Shown: one piece after another, positions 24,224 through 33,155 of the stretch
How the letters are laid out: each line of letters opens with the position of its first letter
Position numbering within the stretch: the stretch's first letter is position 1
NCBI RefSeq assembly: GCF_041438865.1
Contig: NZ_CP109451.1
Coordinates: 186,001-250,000, forward strand
Length of the DNA: 64,000 nt
Source of the DNA: Streptomyces sp. NBC_01471
Lineage (GTDB): Bacteria; Actinomycetota; Actinomycetes; Streptomycetales; Streptomycetaceae
Direction of reading: 5' to 3'
Made by a program: the position numbers and the translations under genes
Notes under the pieces: generated by a model
Database searches by the model: none
The model's input: only the letters and a program-made list of their open reading frames with translations
Told to the model about the DNA's origin: nothing

Positions 24224-27127
24224 TCAGTGCACGCGGCCTGCCGCCGGACGCTCACCCGCCGCCGGTGCCACGTCGGCGACCTCTCGTCGTGAGGGCACTT
24301 CCAGCTTGGCCAGGATGTGCGAGACATGGGTCTCCACCGTCCGTCGCGACAGAACGAGTTCGGCGGCGATATCAGGATTGGAACGGCCGAGTGCGACCAG
24401 CCGCGCGATGCGGGACTCGGTCTCCGTCAGCGCCTCCCAGCCCTTCCGCGGGCGCCCCCGCGCTCCGCGGACACCGAGCCGGACCCCGTGCTGACGCAGC
24501 CGGGCCGCCGCGCGCCGCGCATCCCACCTGGCCCCGAGACGGGTGTACGTCAGCATGGCCTCGTTCAACGCCTCCCGCGCGGAAAGGGGATCGCCCCCGG
24601 CGGCCAGCAGACATGCGGCGTCCTCGGCCGTGTGCGCCGCCTCCAGCCGCCGCCCGGACGTCCGGTAGTGCGCGGCGGCCGACAGCACCGGCTCAGGTTC
24701 GCCGGAAAGCAGCCCCCGGCACCAGTCGCGGGCCGCCGTGGCCCGGGGCAGCGGGCTGCCATCGGATTCGGCCTCCAGGATGGCCAGCGCTTCGCCGGCC
24801 AGCGCCCGGTCGCCGACGACGAGAGCGAGTCTGGCCACCAGCGGAAGCAGCGTCGTGCGGTCGTCCATCACCGCATAGGTGGGCTCGACGACTTCCTTGA
24901 GCAGCGTCACCACCTCCGCCACGTCACCGTCCCGTTCCGCGAATGCGGCGCGCGCCCTGAAGTAATAGGCGAGGTTGTTCGTGCGGTAGGGGACGTCCCC
25001 GATCTCCTCCACAGCGCGCAGATGGTGCCGCGCCAGGCTCCGGTCGTCGCGATGCGCGGCGATCACCGCGGCGATTCCGTGTGCGGCGACCGGCAGATAG
25101 GCGTAGGCGGGGTCGGGAGCGGCCACCGCCGCGAACTCGGTGAGGGCGTCGTCCCAGTCGCCCGTCTGACAGGCGAGTTCACCGGTCAGGAGGGTGAACG
25201 AGGTGAGCCGGGAGGTACCGGTCCGCTCAGCAAGCAGCCGTGTCTCACCGAGCACCTCGCGGGCCGGCCCGAAACGGTCCAGATTGCTCAGTGCGGCGAC
25301 CTGGTTGGTCCGCAACAGCAGCAGCAGGTCGAGCAGTTCGGGATCCGTACCGATGGCATCGACGCCTCGGGAGATGTGCTCCACGCAGCCCTGCATGTCC
25401 TGGCGGGCGTAGCACGTCATGGCGAGTGTGTGGCGTGCGTACCCCACGGCCATCGGATCCGGCAGGCGTTCCCCGAGCGCGAGGGCCGCAGCAGCGGTCG
25501 ACGCCCCCTCCTCGAACCGGCCCGACGCCTGGTCGACCATGGCCTCCATGGCCCGCAGCCTCGCGTACCAGGGAGTGCCGGATGCGAGACCTGCCGCCAC
25601 TTCACGAACCGCCGTCAGGGCCTCCCCGGGCCGCGCCGTGCGCAGCAGAACGTATCCGAGGGTCCACACGGCCCGGCCGCGCCGCTCCGGGTCCGTGCTG
25701 CGTGCGAGGACTCCGCGGGCCACCTCGGCGGCCCTGTCGTACCGCGCCAGGAGGAAGTTGACCGAGGTGAGGTGATCTTCGAGCGACGGCCGTCGCGGGT
25801 CGTCCTCGCGGGTGTGCGACGAAGCGTGCTCCAACAGGGCCGCAGCCTCGACGGGAGCCCTGCGGGCGAGCACACCGGCCTTGTCGATGACCCAGTCGGT
25901 CTCCCAGCCGTCCGCGGCGTCGATCGCCGCGAGGAGCAACTGCGCGATCCGCTCAGCCGGCCCGTTCGCGGCGATCAGAGACCGTGCCGCGTCACGGTGC
26001 AGCGCGATCCGCAGCGCGGCGGGCAAGGACTCGTACAGCGCCTGGCGCAGCAGGCCGTGGCGGAACCGCAGCCGGGGGCCGGAGGACTCCACAACGCCTG
26101 CGGCAACCGCCTCCCGCACCGGCCCGGCCAGCGCCGCGGCCGGGCGGCCGAGCACGCCGGAGACATCGGTGACGGAGAAGTCGGAGCCGAAGAGGGCGGC
26201 GGTCCGCAGGACGTCGCGGGTGTCGGCGGACAGGAAGTCCAGACGGTCGGCGATCGCCTCGGCTGGTGACATCACGCCCGCCCCTGGGCCGGGGGCCGCG
26301 CCGCCGTCGGCGACTGCCCCTGCTCGCACTTCGATGGCGCCTTCCTGCACTTCCAGCGCGTTCGCACGGGTCAGGGCGTCCAGCATCTCCCTGACGTACA
26401 GGGGGTTGCCGGCCGCGAGGTCGAGCTGGGCCACCAGGCGGGGGCCCGGCGGGTACCCTCCGGTCAGGCCGCCGGCCAGCTCCGCCACTCCGGGCGCCCC
26501 CAGTCGATTCAGTACGACCGACATCCCGCCGTGGTCCCGCAGATCACGGCGCAGCCGGTCTGTCTCCGCTCGCTGCGGTACGGAGCGGCAGGTTCCCACG
26601 AGCAGCAACGGCTGCTGCCCGACAGCACGGATCAGCCGCCGCCACACCAGCAGGCTCGTCCCGTCGGCCCATTGCAGGTCGTCCACGGCGAGTACCAGCG
26701 GGCCCTGGGCGCACAGCCGGTCCACGAGAACGAGCAACCGCTCGACGGCGGCTGCCACCGGGTCCCCCGAGGCAGCCGCGATGGCTCCGCCCCGATCGAC
26801 GGAGCCCGTCCCGTCGCCGCCCCGCACGGCGTGACCGGTGCGGGCCCGGGCCGGGACCGCTGATTCCGAGTTGACACCCAGAGCCTCGAACAGCACGGAC
26901 AGGGGAAGTCGTTCCGACAGTTCGTCGCACGTACCGGTGCGCACGGTGTGACCCGCCTCTTCCGCCGCGGCCAGCCCGGCCGCCATGAGCGCGGTCTTGC
27001 CGATGCCCGGCTCACCCTCCACCAGCAGGGCGCGCCCCCGGCCTGCGGAGAGATCCTCAAGCGCCGACATGAAGACCGCGCACTCCTGGTCGCGTCCAAC
27101 GAGAGGTGCCGAAGGGCCGTTGTGCAT
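24224..27127 (-). CDS. LAL-family (large ATP-binding LuxR) transcriptional regulator
   Basis: 967 residues. The N-terminal AAA/NB domain has Walker A EGEPGIGKTALM (about residue 37) and Walker B VLAVDDLQWAD (about 145). A long TPR-like helical middle region follows, and the C-terminus is a LuxR helix-turn-helix (TETESRIARLVALGRSNPDI, RRTVETHVSHIL). LALs activate secondary-metabolite or sugar genes after ligand/ATP binding. Its 5' end overlaps the truncated SARP frame at 27057-27461. The target is unknown; both flanking loci are candidates. Confidence 0.92.
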   Translation of the reverse strand: MHNGPSAPLVGRDQECAVFMSALEDLSAGRGRALLVEGEPGIGKTALMAAGLAAAEEAGHTVRTGTCDELSERLPLSVLFEALGVNSESAVPARARTGHAVRGGDGTGSVDRGGAIAAASGDPVAAAVERLLVLVDRLCAQGPLVLAVDDLQWADGTSLLVWRRLIRAVGQQPLLLVGTCRSVPQRAETDRLRRDLRDHGGMSVVLNRLGAPGVAELAGGLTGGYPPGPRLVAQLDLAAGNPLYVREMLDALTRANALEVQEGAIEVRAGAVADGGAAPGPGAGVMSPAEAIADRLDFLSADTRDVLRTAALFGSDFSVTDVSGVLGRPAAALAGPVREAVAAGVVESSGPRLRFRHGLLRQALYESLPAALRIALHRDAARSLIAANGPAERIAQLLLAAIDAADGWETDWVIDKAGVLARRAPVEAAALLEHASSHTREDDPRRPSLEDHLTSVNFLLARYDRAAEVARGVLARSTDPERRGRAVWTLGYVLLRTARPGEALTAVREVAAGLASGTPWYARLRAMEAMVDQASGRFEEGASTAAAALALGERLPDPMAVGYARHTLAMTCYARQDMQGCVEHISRGVDAIGTDPELLDLLLLLRTNQVAALSNLDRFGPAREVLGETRLLAERTGTSRLTSFTLLTGELACQTGDWDDALTEFAAVAAPDPAYAYLPVAAHGIAAVIAAHRDDRSLARHHLRAVEEIGDVPYRTNNLAYYFRARAAFAERDGDVAEVVTLLKEVVEPTYAVMDDRTTLLPLVARLALVVGDRALAGEALAILEAESDGSPLPRATAARDWCRGLLSGEPEPVLSAAAHYRTSGRRLEAAHTAEDAACLLAAGGDPLSAREALNEAMLTYTRLGARWDARRAAARLRQHGVRLGVRGARGRPRKGWEALTETESRIARLVALGRSNPDIAAELVLSRRTVETHVSHILAKLEVPSRREVADVAPAAGERPAAGRVH

Positions 27128-27461
27128 ACCGAAAGGCTATCCAATGCTGCTCAGGGCTGGTGTGAGGATCTGGATGGGTCTGCGGAACGGCCCGCGGCGC
27201 CAGCTCCGGCTCCAGGAGGCGCCGCAGGCCGCCGATGTGCCGGTGCGCGCCATTGACGGCGCTGTCCGGGGGGCCGCCCTCCCCGATCACGTCGACCGCC
27301 TCGTGCACGCTGACCGGACCAGGCGCCCGTAGCGCCAGCAGGGCGAGCAGCGCCCGCTGCTCCGGCGGGCCAGGAGTCAGTTCCGTGTCACCGCGCCATA
27401 CCCGCATCGGTCCGAGAACCGTGTAGCGCCCTGTCTTGACACTGCCCGTCGATCCCGCCAC
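27057..27461 (-). pseudogene. truncated SARP-type regulator (winged-helix part only)
   Basis: The frame from GTG 27461 gives a recognisable OmpR-like/SARP start (YTVLGPMRVWRGDTELTPG, then RALLALLALRAPGPVS and HRHIGGLRRLLEPEL). The BTAD that should follow is missing; after about 90 residues the reading runs into the N-terminus of the LAL gene in another frame. It may be the remnant of an AfsR-like gene or a very short DNA-binding protein. The full wing is not obviously complete, so I call it broken. Confidence 0.6.
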
Positions 27462-27657
27462 GTTCTTCCTGCCACCGTCGCCGGTCTCCTGCCCGGGGCG
27501 GGCCGGTTACATCGCCCGTCGAGCGACTGGCGATTCGAGGGCTCGGACGGTCCACGCACGCCCGTTGCGCCCCGGCGCGGGCGCGCGCCGCCCCTTCCGC
27601 TCAAGCGTATCCATCCGTCCCAAACCCGATATGTACTGGCCGGGGCGGGCCGGACCA

Positions 27658-28089
27658 TCAGACTCCGACCAGTTCGATCAGTTCGATGAGGTTGCCCTCC
27701 GGGTCGGCGACGTAGGCGTACCGCATGCCCGGGGTCACCCCGGGTGCGGGCGGTGACACCGGGACCGCGCCGCATTCTTCGGTCAAGCGGGCGAACGCGG
27801 CGTCGAGGCCGGGGACTTGGACCGCGAGGTGGGTGAAGGTCTGCACGGCGGTGGCGGCGAAGGGATCGTCGTACGCGGCGGGGCTCGAACCGGGCCGCTG
27901 GACGAACTCCACCCGCAGGCCGGCCGCGCCGCTCAGGACGACGGTACGGACGTCCGCCTCGGGCATCTCCAGGCGTTCGTCCACGTGCGTGAGACCGAGA
28001 GCGTCGCCGTACCAGGCTTCCTGGGCCGCGAGGTCCGCGACCGACAGGCTGACATGGTGGAAACGGGCGGCGATCATGGTGGCTCCCAT
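27658..28089 (-). CDS. VOC superfamily (glyoxalase/bleomycin-resistance-like) protein
   Basis: 143 residues. Begins with the typical HHVSLSVADL strand and ends with YVADPEGNLIELIEL, the paired metal-binding motifs of the VOC fold (His near 12, His in THLAVQV near 88, Glu near 138). It could be a dioxygenase, isomerase or antibiotic-binding protein; sequence alone does not choose. It is divergent from a TetR gene with only 43 bp between starts, so it is probably that regulator's target. ATG 28077 is an alternative start with its own GGGAG. Confidence 0.85.
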   Translation of the reverse strand: MGATMIAARFHHVSLSVADLAAQEAWYGDALGLTHVDERLEMPEADVRTVVLSGAAGLRVEFVQRPGSSPAAYDDPFAATAVQTFTHLAVQVPGLDAAFARLTEECGAVPVSPPAPGVTPGMRYAYVADPEGNLIELIELVGV

Positions 28090-28124
28090 GGTTAGTACCT
28101 TTCACCTGGTAAGTGGTGTTAACC
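28090..28124. promoter_or_regulatory. candidate TetR operator in the VOC/tetR divergent promoter
   Basis: GGTTA at 28090-28094 and TAACC at 28120-28124 form the ends of an imperfect inverted repeat. A further small dyad occurs inside (CACC/GGTG). It fills the gap between the two start codons, where an autoregulating TetR would bind. Confidence 0.4.
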
Positions 28125-28132
28125 TTACTGCC

Positions 28133-28735
28133 ATGAGTTCTCCCGTCAAGCGGCGACTTACCGGGCAGCACCACGGAGATCTGCGCAACGCCCTGCTGCG
28201 GGCAGCCCTGGACCTGGTCGCCGAGCACGGCCCGCACGGCTTCACCCTGGCCGGAGCGAGCCGCCGGGCGGGAGTGAGCGTCGCGGCGCCGTACAAGCAC
28301 TTCGCCGACCGCGAGACCCTGCTGGCCGAACTCGCCACGACGGGATACCGCGAGCAACGGAAGCGCTTCGCAGCGGCTGTGGCCACCGGCGGGGAACCCG
28401 CGGAACAACTGGCGTCCTTCGCGTCCGCCTACGTCCGTTTCGCCGCCGAGGAACCGGCCCTGTTCGACATCACCTTCCACGCGGGCCTCGACAAATCCCG
28501 GTTCGCCGACCTGGCTGCGGCCGGCGACGAGGTGGCCGGCCTCCTGCTGCCCATCGCCCGAGAGTTGACCGCGGACGCGGACGACGCGTACGACCTGCTG
28601 CTCCGCATCGCCGGCGCCGCCCACGGCCTCGCCGAATTCTTCCGCCAGGGACTGTTCGGCGCGGGAAGCGAAACCCTCACGGAGACGGAGGAGAAGGCTG
28701 CCCGCACAGCCCGGGCGATCACCCGGCCGAAGTGA
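28133..28735 (+). CDS. TetR family transcriptional regulator
   Basis: 200 residues. N-terminal helix-turn-helix: LRNALLRAALDLVAEHGPHG, then TLAGASRRAGVSVAAPYKHF with the canonical YxHF. The C-terminal helical half resembles the WHG/TetR_C family (FASAYVRFAAEEPALFDITF). The start ATG 28133 is directly after the putative operator. It probably represses the adjacent VOC gene and itself; the inducer is unknown. Confidence 0.9.
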   Translation: MSSPVKRRLTGQHHGDLRNALLRAALDLVAEHGPHGFTLAGASRRAGVSVAAPYKHFADRETLLAELATTGYREQRKRFAAAVATGGEPAEQLASFASAYVRFAAEEPALFDITFHAGLDKSRFADLAAAGDEVAGLLLPIARELTADADDAYDLLLRIAGAAHGLAEFFRQGLFGAGSETLTETEEKAARTARAITRPK

Positions 28736-28770
28736 CGGGGCACCACCGCCGGGGCCCCTGCCGCCGGTCT

Positions 28771-29052
28771 TCACCGGCGTTGTGCTAGTTGTTCGGCGAA
28801 GGTCAGGGACGGCCGCATCGCGTCGTCGCCACCCGCGACGAGCAACAGATCAGCCCGGGCCCTCTCAACAGGTATCTCCGCTGGGGGAACCAGCTGGCTG
28901 AAGCTTTTCTCGCTGAGTTCGTACCATCCGCGGACGGCCACCGGACCGCTTGCCGGTTGTCGATCATTTCTGGGCTGACCGCGTTGACGATGCCTCCGTG
29001 GGCCCGCCAGGTGACCACCTGCCGATCCTGTATCGCCTTTCGCGGCCTTCAC
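28771..29052 (-). pseudogene. fragment of a BAAT/dienelactone-hydrolase-like C-terminus
   Basis: The last ~45 codons (IPVERARADLLLVAGGDDAM, then SLTFAEQLAQRR) match the C-terminal part of acyl-CoA:amino acid N-acyltransferase/dienelactone hydrolases around the catalytic Asp. Upstream the frame becomes Arg/Gly/His-rich and meaningless and no nucleophile elbow is present. I read it as a decayed gene. The rest of the 558-bp gap between tetR and the next LuxR gene (28736-29293) shows nothing else I can support. Confidence 0.45.
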
Positions 29053-29293
29053 CTCGCCCCGGCGCTCGACAGGCCCTTCCGGGAGCAGCGTGACTTCGCT
29101 GAGCAGGCAGTGAAGCTTCGATACGAGGCTTCCCCGGTGCGGTATTGATACTGCGCCCCCTATGCAGCACGTATCACGCCTGTATCACCGGGGCATTCGC
29201 GCCATGCCAGAACCGCGGAGCGGTCTTGTTCACACCCAGAGCGGCAGTAAGACTCACGAGGCAACCACAGGAACAAGCTGATGGGTAATTCGC

Positions 29294-31171
29294 ATGCCGA
29301 ATCACGCAGCGCACGAGTCACGGTCTGACCCCGCCTCAGAACAGCCGCAACTATCCGATGCCGCTCAGGATTTCACCCACGCTGCCGCGCTCGTCGGCGA
29401 AGAGTTCACGCTTCAGGAGGTGGCCCGGGTACAGTCCGTGACCGTGCTCTCCTTGTTGCCTGCGCTTGAAGAGGCGCTCGCCGCAGGAGTGATCGGGTCG
29501 ACCAGCGACCGGTTCATGTTTCTCTCGCCCGGCCTGAGCCACAGACTCAGGACCGAGATCCCCGCGCCTGTGCGGCAGGCCCTGCTGCGCGGTGTGCCCG
29601 TCCCCCGGCCCCGCGAGCACGTCATGGGCACCGGAGGCGCAGGAGCCGACATCGAGGCTGAACCCGGCCGGGAGAGCGGACCGGTGGCGAGGGCGACGGA
29701 GCAGACCCCGGACTCCCTGGTGTCAGCCCTCCTGCTGTCACAGGACAACCCGGGCCGGCCTCTCGACCCGCGCAGCGAGGCCGCGATGCGGCGGACATTG
29801 GTCCGAACGCCCGGCTCACCCGGGGACACCGCGGACGGGGGCACCGATGGCGCGCTGATTCTTTCGCTGTTCGGCCACAAAGAGACGGAGCAGCGGGACC
29901 GGGCGCGGGCCATCGCCACGAAGCGGGGGCAGGGTGCCTCGTCCGTCGTAGCGGCATTGATCCTGTCGAACCTGGAGTGGGCGGCGGGCCACGTCGATCA
30001 GGCGCTTGAGTGGGGAGACCGGGCCCAGCGGATGGACCACACTGCCCTGCCGGTCTCCTGGCGCCCCTATCCCTCCCTCGCCCTGGCCGACAAGCTGGCC
30101 CATCTCGGCCGATTCGCGGAAGGCGAGACCGAGCTCACTCACACGCGGGAGCTGGCCGAGCGGCTCGACCATCCGTGGGCGAGGGCAGAGTCAGCGATCG
30201 TTCGCGGCCGGCTGCTTGCGGGCATGGGCCGTACCGAAGAGGCCGAGGCCGAAGTTCGCACGGGGGTGGCACTGGCACTGCGCGTGAGCGCCCACCTGCC
30301 CGCCTCGCAGGGGCTCTCCCTGCTGTCCCTGCTCTCTCTCGCCCGTGGCCGATGGTCCGAGGCCGCGGACCAGATCGGGCGAGCTCGCTCCCAACTCGAC
30401 TTACAGCCCGGCACGTTGCCGCCGGTGCGACACAGCTGGGCGGATTTCCGCGTCACGACCACCGATATGGACGCGAGCGGGGCGCTCGGCCTGTTCGCCA
30501 AGCGGTTCCCCGACCTGCTGGCCAAGCCGTCCCTCTTCCTGCTCAACCCTGAAGTATCCGCGCGCCTGGTGCGTCTCGGCCTGGCCGCGGGCGAATACGG
30601 ACTGGCCGCGGCGGTCACCCGGCAGGTCACCCGGCTCGCGGACCAGAACCCCGGACAGGCTGGACTCGCCGCCACTGCCAGGCACGCCTGGGCGCTGTTG
30701 CACCAAGACCCCGACGCTCTGGAACACGCGGCCCTCCAGCACGTTGCGCCCTGGGCCTCCGCGGCTGCCAGCGAGGATCTGGGTGGCATGCTTCTGAAAC
30801 GGCGGGAGCACCGTCACACGGCGCGGCGGCACCTGAGGACTGCCCGGGAGCGCTACCACGCCATCGGCGCGCTCGTCTCGGCAGCTCGTGTCGAGTCGCT
30901 GCTTCAGGACGCCGGGGAGGACAGTCCGCGACACGTCGGCGTCTCCCAGCCGCCCGCCTCGGGCCGGGAACAGCGCCGGTCCCGGGCCCGCTCCGTGCTT
31001 ACGGAGGCCGAGCACCGGATCGCCTGCCTGGTGGCTGAGGGTCTGACCAATCAACAAGTGGCGAAGAGGGTTTCGCGGTCGCCACACACCGTCAACTATC
31101 ACCTGCGCCAGATCTTCCGGAAACTCGACGTGGACTCGCGCGTCAAATTGGCTCGCATACTGCATCCCTGA
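29294..31171 (+). CDS. LuxR-family regulator lacking the ATPase domain, with a TTA codon
   Basis: 625 residues. The N-terminus (FTHAAALVGEEFTLQEVARV) corresponds to the winged-helix region that follows the NB-ARC domain in LAL regulators; no P-loop is present. TPR-like helices fill the middle, and the end is a LuxR helix-turn-helix (TEAEHRIACLVAEGLTNQQV, SPHTVNYHLRQIFRKL). Codon 370 is TTA (30401-30403), so translation should depend on the bldA tRNA. It is convergent with the nucleotide-processing genes and could be their pathway regulator; that is inference from position. Confidence 0.88.
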   Translation: MPNHAAHESRSDPASEQPQLSDAAQDFTHAAALVGEEFTLQEVARVQSVTVLSLLPALEEALAAGVIGSTSDRFMFLSPGLSHRLRTEIPAPVRQALLRGVPVPRPREHVMGTGGAGADIEAEPGRESGPVARATEQTPDSLVSALLLSQDNPGRPLDPRSEAAMRRTLVRTPGSPGDTADGGTDGALILSLFGHKETEQRDRARAIATKRGQGASSVVAALILSNLEWAAGHVDQALEWGDRAQRMDHTALPVSWRPYPSLALADKLAHLGRFAEGETELTHTRELAERLDHPWARAESAIVRGRLLAGMGRTEEAEAEVRTGVALALRVSAHLPASQGLSLLSLLSLARGRWSEAADQIGRARSQLDLQPGTLPPVRHSWADFRVTTTDMDASGALGLFAKRFPDLLAKPSLFLLNPEVSARLVRLGLAAGEYGLAAAVTRQVTRLADQNPGQAGLAATARHAWALLHQDPDALEHAALQHVAPWASAAASEDLGGMLLKRREHRHTARRHLRTARERYHAIGALVSAARVESLLQDAGEDSPRHVGVSQPPASGREQRRSRARSVLTEAEHRIACLVAEGLTNQQVAKRVSRSPHTVNYHLRQIFRKLDVDSRVKLARILHP

Positions 31172-31209
31172 GACCGGCCGGCGCGGCAGGAGCGACATGG
31201 ACGTCCTGA

Positions 31210-31227
31210 GTCCCGGTGCACCGGGAC
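31210..31227. terminator. perfect 18-bp GC palindrome between convergent genes
   Basis: GTCCCGGTGCACCGGGAC is a perfect palindrome about 40 bp after the LuxR stop and 75 bp after the HD gene stop on the other strand. It could serve as a bidirectional terminator hairpin (with a minimal loop), or as a protein site. No T-tract follows, which is usual in Streptomyces. Confidence 0.4.
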
Positions 31228-31302
31228 GACCCGTATCCGAGCGCTCCGCCGGAGGGCGGGCATCGGGAGCCGTTGCGCCCTCGCGCTCCCGCCTCCGGCT
31301 CC

Positions 31303-31962
31303 TTATCCGGGTGTCAGCCAGCCCTTCCTGACACCCAGCGCGAGCAGCTCCTCCGTGCAGCTCCACAGCGCGCGCGAACCGTCATCGATGGCGGAGGTGC
31401 GTTCACGCACCCGCGCGCCCGTGACGCCCGGGGAACGCCAGGTGCCTCCCTGGTTCCCGGCGTTCAACAGCAGGGGCTGCAAACGGTCCATCGCCTTGGC
31501 GAACCTCGCCTCGGGGGTCCGCCGCGCTTCGAACTCGTCCCACAACCCGTGGAACTCCGCCTCCTGGTCGGCGGGAAGTATGGCGAACAGCCGGCCCGCG
31601 GCGGCCGCTTCACGCTGTGCCTGGTCCTTCCGTGCCTCGTCGTCAAAGAGGCATGTGTCACCCGCGTAGATCTCCACGAGGTCGTGGACCAGAACAAGCT
31701 TCAGTGTGCGTTCGACGTTGATCGGCTCGTTCGCGTACTCCGCGAGGACGAGCACCATCAGAGCCAGGTGCCAGGAGTGCTCGGCGTCGTTCTCCCTGCG
31801 AGGTGCGGACAGCAGAGGGCTCAACCGGAGCACTGCTTTCAGCCGGTCGGTCTCGGCGATGAAGGCGATCTGCTCCGCGAGGCGTGGAGAGATGTCGAGC
31901 GACATCTCCGCGAGGTCCAGTAGTGGATCCTCGGCCTCGGACGCGGGCATCGGTGTGGTCAT
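31303..31962 (-). CDS. HD-domain phosphohydrolase (YfbR/HD_3-like, probable 5'-nucleotidase)
   Basis: 219 residues. Metal-binding motifs AEHSWHLALM (about 63) and VHDLVEIYAGDT (about 95-106) define an HD domain of the HD_3 type related to the dNMP 5'-nucleotidase YfbR. The start ATG 31962 has AAAGG eight bases upstream. It is the last gene of the minus-strand nucleotide block, 145 bp after the nucleoside hydrolase; the gap contains a nine-G run. I infer that it dephosphorylates a nucleoside monophosphate made by the RdgB homologue, feeding the nucleoside hydrolase. Other HD_3 members have different substrates. Confidence 0.85.
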   Translation of the reverse strand: MTTPMPASEAEDPLLDLAEMSLDISPRLAEQIAFIAETDRLKAVLRLSPLLSAPRRENDAEHSWHLALMVLVLAEYANEPINVERTLKLVLVHDLVEIYAGDTCLFDDEARKDQAQREAAAAGRLFAILPADQEAEFHGLWDEFEARRTPEARFAKAMDRLQPLLLNAGNQGGTWRSPGVTGARVRERTSAIDDGSRALWSCTEELLALGVRKGWLTPG

Positions 31963-32107
31963 GGCCTTTCCTTTCCCGGGGGTGTGTGGCTCCGGCAACC
32001 GCGCGTCAGGGACCCGCGGGCCGTGCGGTGCACCGGCGGCGTGGTCTGCGCGGGGGAAGTGTCGCGGTCGTGGCGGGGGGGGGTTCGACTGAGCCTGTTG
32101 TCCGCGG

Positions 32108-33061
32108 TCAGATCCGCAGCAGTTCGAGCAGGCGGCCACGGTCGAGTTCCTGAACGATGGTGAGAGTGGGCCTGTCCTGCTGTGTGTCGCGCCAATCGAC
32201 GGCGGTGGCACCGTGGCTGTGGCTTTCCGGCCGGTACTCCGCGTAGACGCGGTGCTGCACCGCTCGAGTCACGACCGTGGGATCGACCGCGACCGCCATG
32301 GCCAGGGGATCGGCACGCACATAGTCGACACGCTCGGCGTACGCCGGGTCGGTGACGAAGCGGTTCGCCACGATGTTCCGGAGAGTCGTGGCCGCCCTGC
32401 TCCCGCCCTCGAAGAAGGACGCGAACTCGTCGGGTGTGAAGGAGTGGGCCAGCGTCGTCTCCCAGGAGAGCAGGGTGAGACGGGGGAAGCCGGCGAAGAC
32501 CAGATCTGCCGCGGCCGGGTCGGCACCGATGTTGAACTCGGCGCTGATCGTAAGGTTGCCGCGGCCGTGGATGGCGCCGCCCATCACCACCACCCTGTCG
32601 AGCAGTTGGGGAAGTCTCGGTTCGAGCCGCAGGGCGAGGGCAACGTTGGTGAGGGGGCCGAGCGCCACAAGGGTGGTCTCGCCCGGATGGCGGCGGGCCG
32701 TCTCGACCAGGGCGAGTGCCGCCGGTGCGGCATGCTCCTGGACGTGTTCGACGGGCCACCGGCTGAACTCGCCGAGTCCGTCCGCTCCATGGATGTCCGG
32801 AGCCTCGGAGCGCGGGCCTGCGAGAGGGCCTGCGGCACCTCGGTACAGGGGGGTACGGGTCGCGTCGCCACCGTAGGCACCGAGCAGCCATCTCGCGTTG
32901 GCCGTCACGGTCTCGATCCCGACGTTGCCTGCGACCGTGCACACGGCGGCCACCGGAATGTGCGGGCGCTTCCCCGAGCGAGTCAGGGCCATGGCCATGG
33001 CGTGGGCGTCATCGAGCCCAGGGTCAGTGTCTATTACCAGCACGCTCAAGGTGGGCTCCAT
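32108..33061 (-). CDS. inosine/uridine-preferring nucleoside hydrolase family protein
   Basis: 317 residues, the usual length. The calcium-binding signature DTDPGLDDA is at about residues 10-18, and the body carries LGPLTNVAL and VVMGGA as in IunH/RihA. Such enzymes split a nucleoside into free base and ribose. A long in-frame extension upstream is ignored because ATG 33061 places the DTDPG motif at its normal distance from the N-terminus. It lies 94 bp downstream of the MOSC-P450 gene in the same orientation. In a biosynthetic setting it would release a modified base. Confidence 0.92.
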   Translation of the reverse strand: MEPTLSVLVIDTDPGLDDAHAMAMALTRSGKRPHIPVAAVCTVAGNVGIETVTANARWLLGAYGGDATRTPLYRGAAGPLAGPRSEAPDIHGADGLGEFSRWPVEHVQEHAAPAALALVETARRHPGETTLVALGPLTNVALALRLEPRLPQLLDRVVVMGGAIHGRGNLTISAEFNIGADPAAADLVFAGFPRLTLLSWETTLAHSFTPDEFASFFEGGSRAATTLRNIVANRFVTDPAYAERVDYVRADPLAMAVAVDPTVVTRAVQHRVYAEYRPESHSHGATAVDWRDTQQDRPTLTIVQELDRGRLLELLRI

Positions 33062-33155
33062 GTCTGAGACGGAACAGCCGACGGCTCCGCGCTGCGGCCT
33101 GCGGCGGACATCCCCGTGGGGGCTTGCGCGCGCCCTGCGGCGCGGTTCGGTGGGT

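Noticed and set aside
32075..32083. Nine-G run between the nucleoside hydrolase and HD genes as a regulatory quadruplex
   Set aside because: A single G-run without three partner runs nearby does not make a convincing quadruplex motif.
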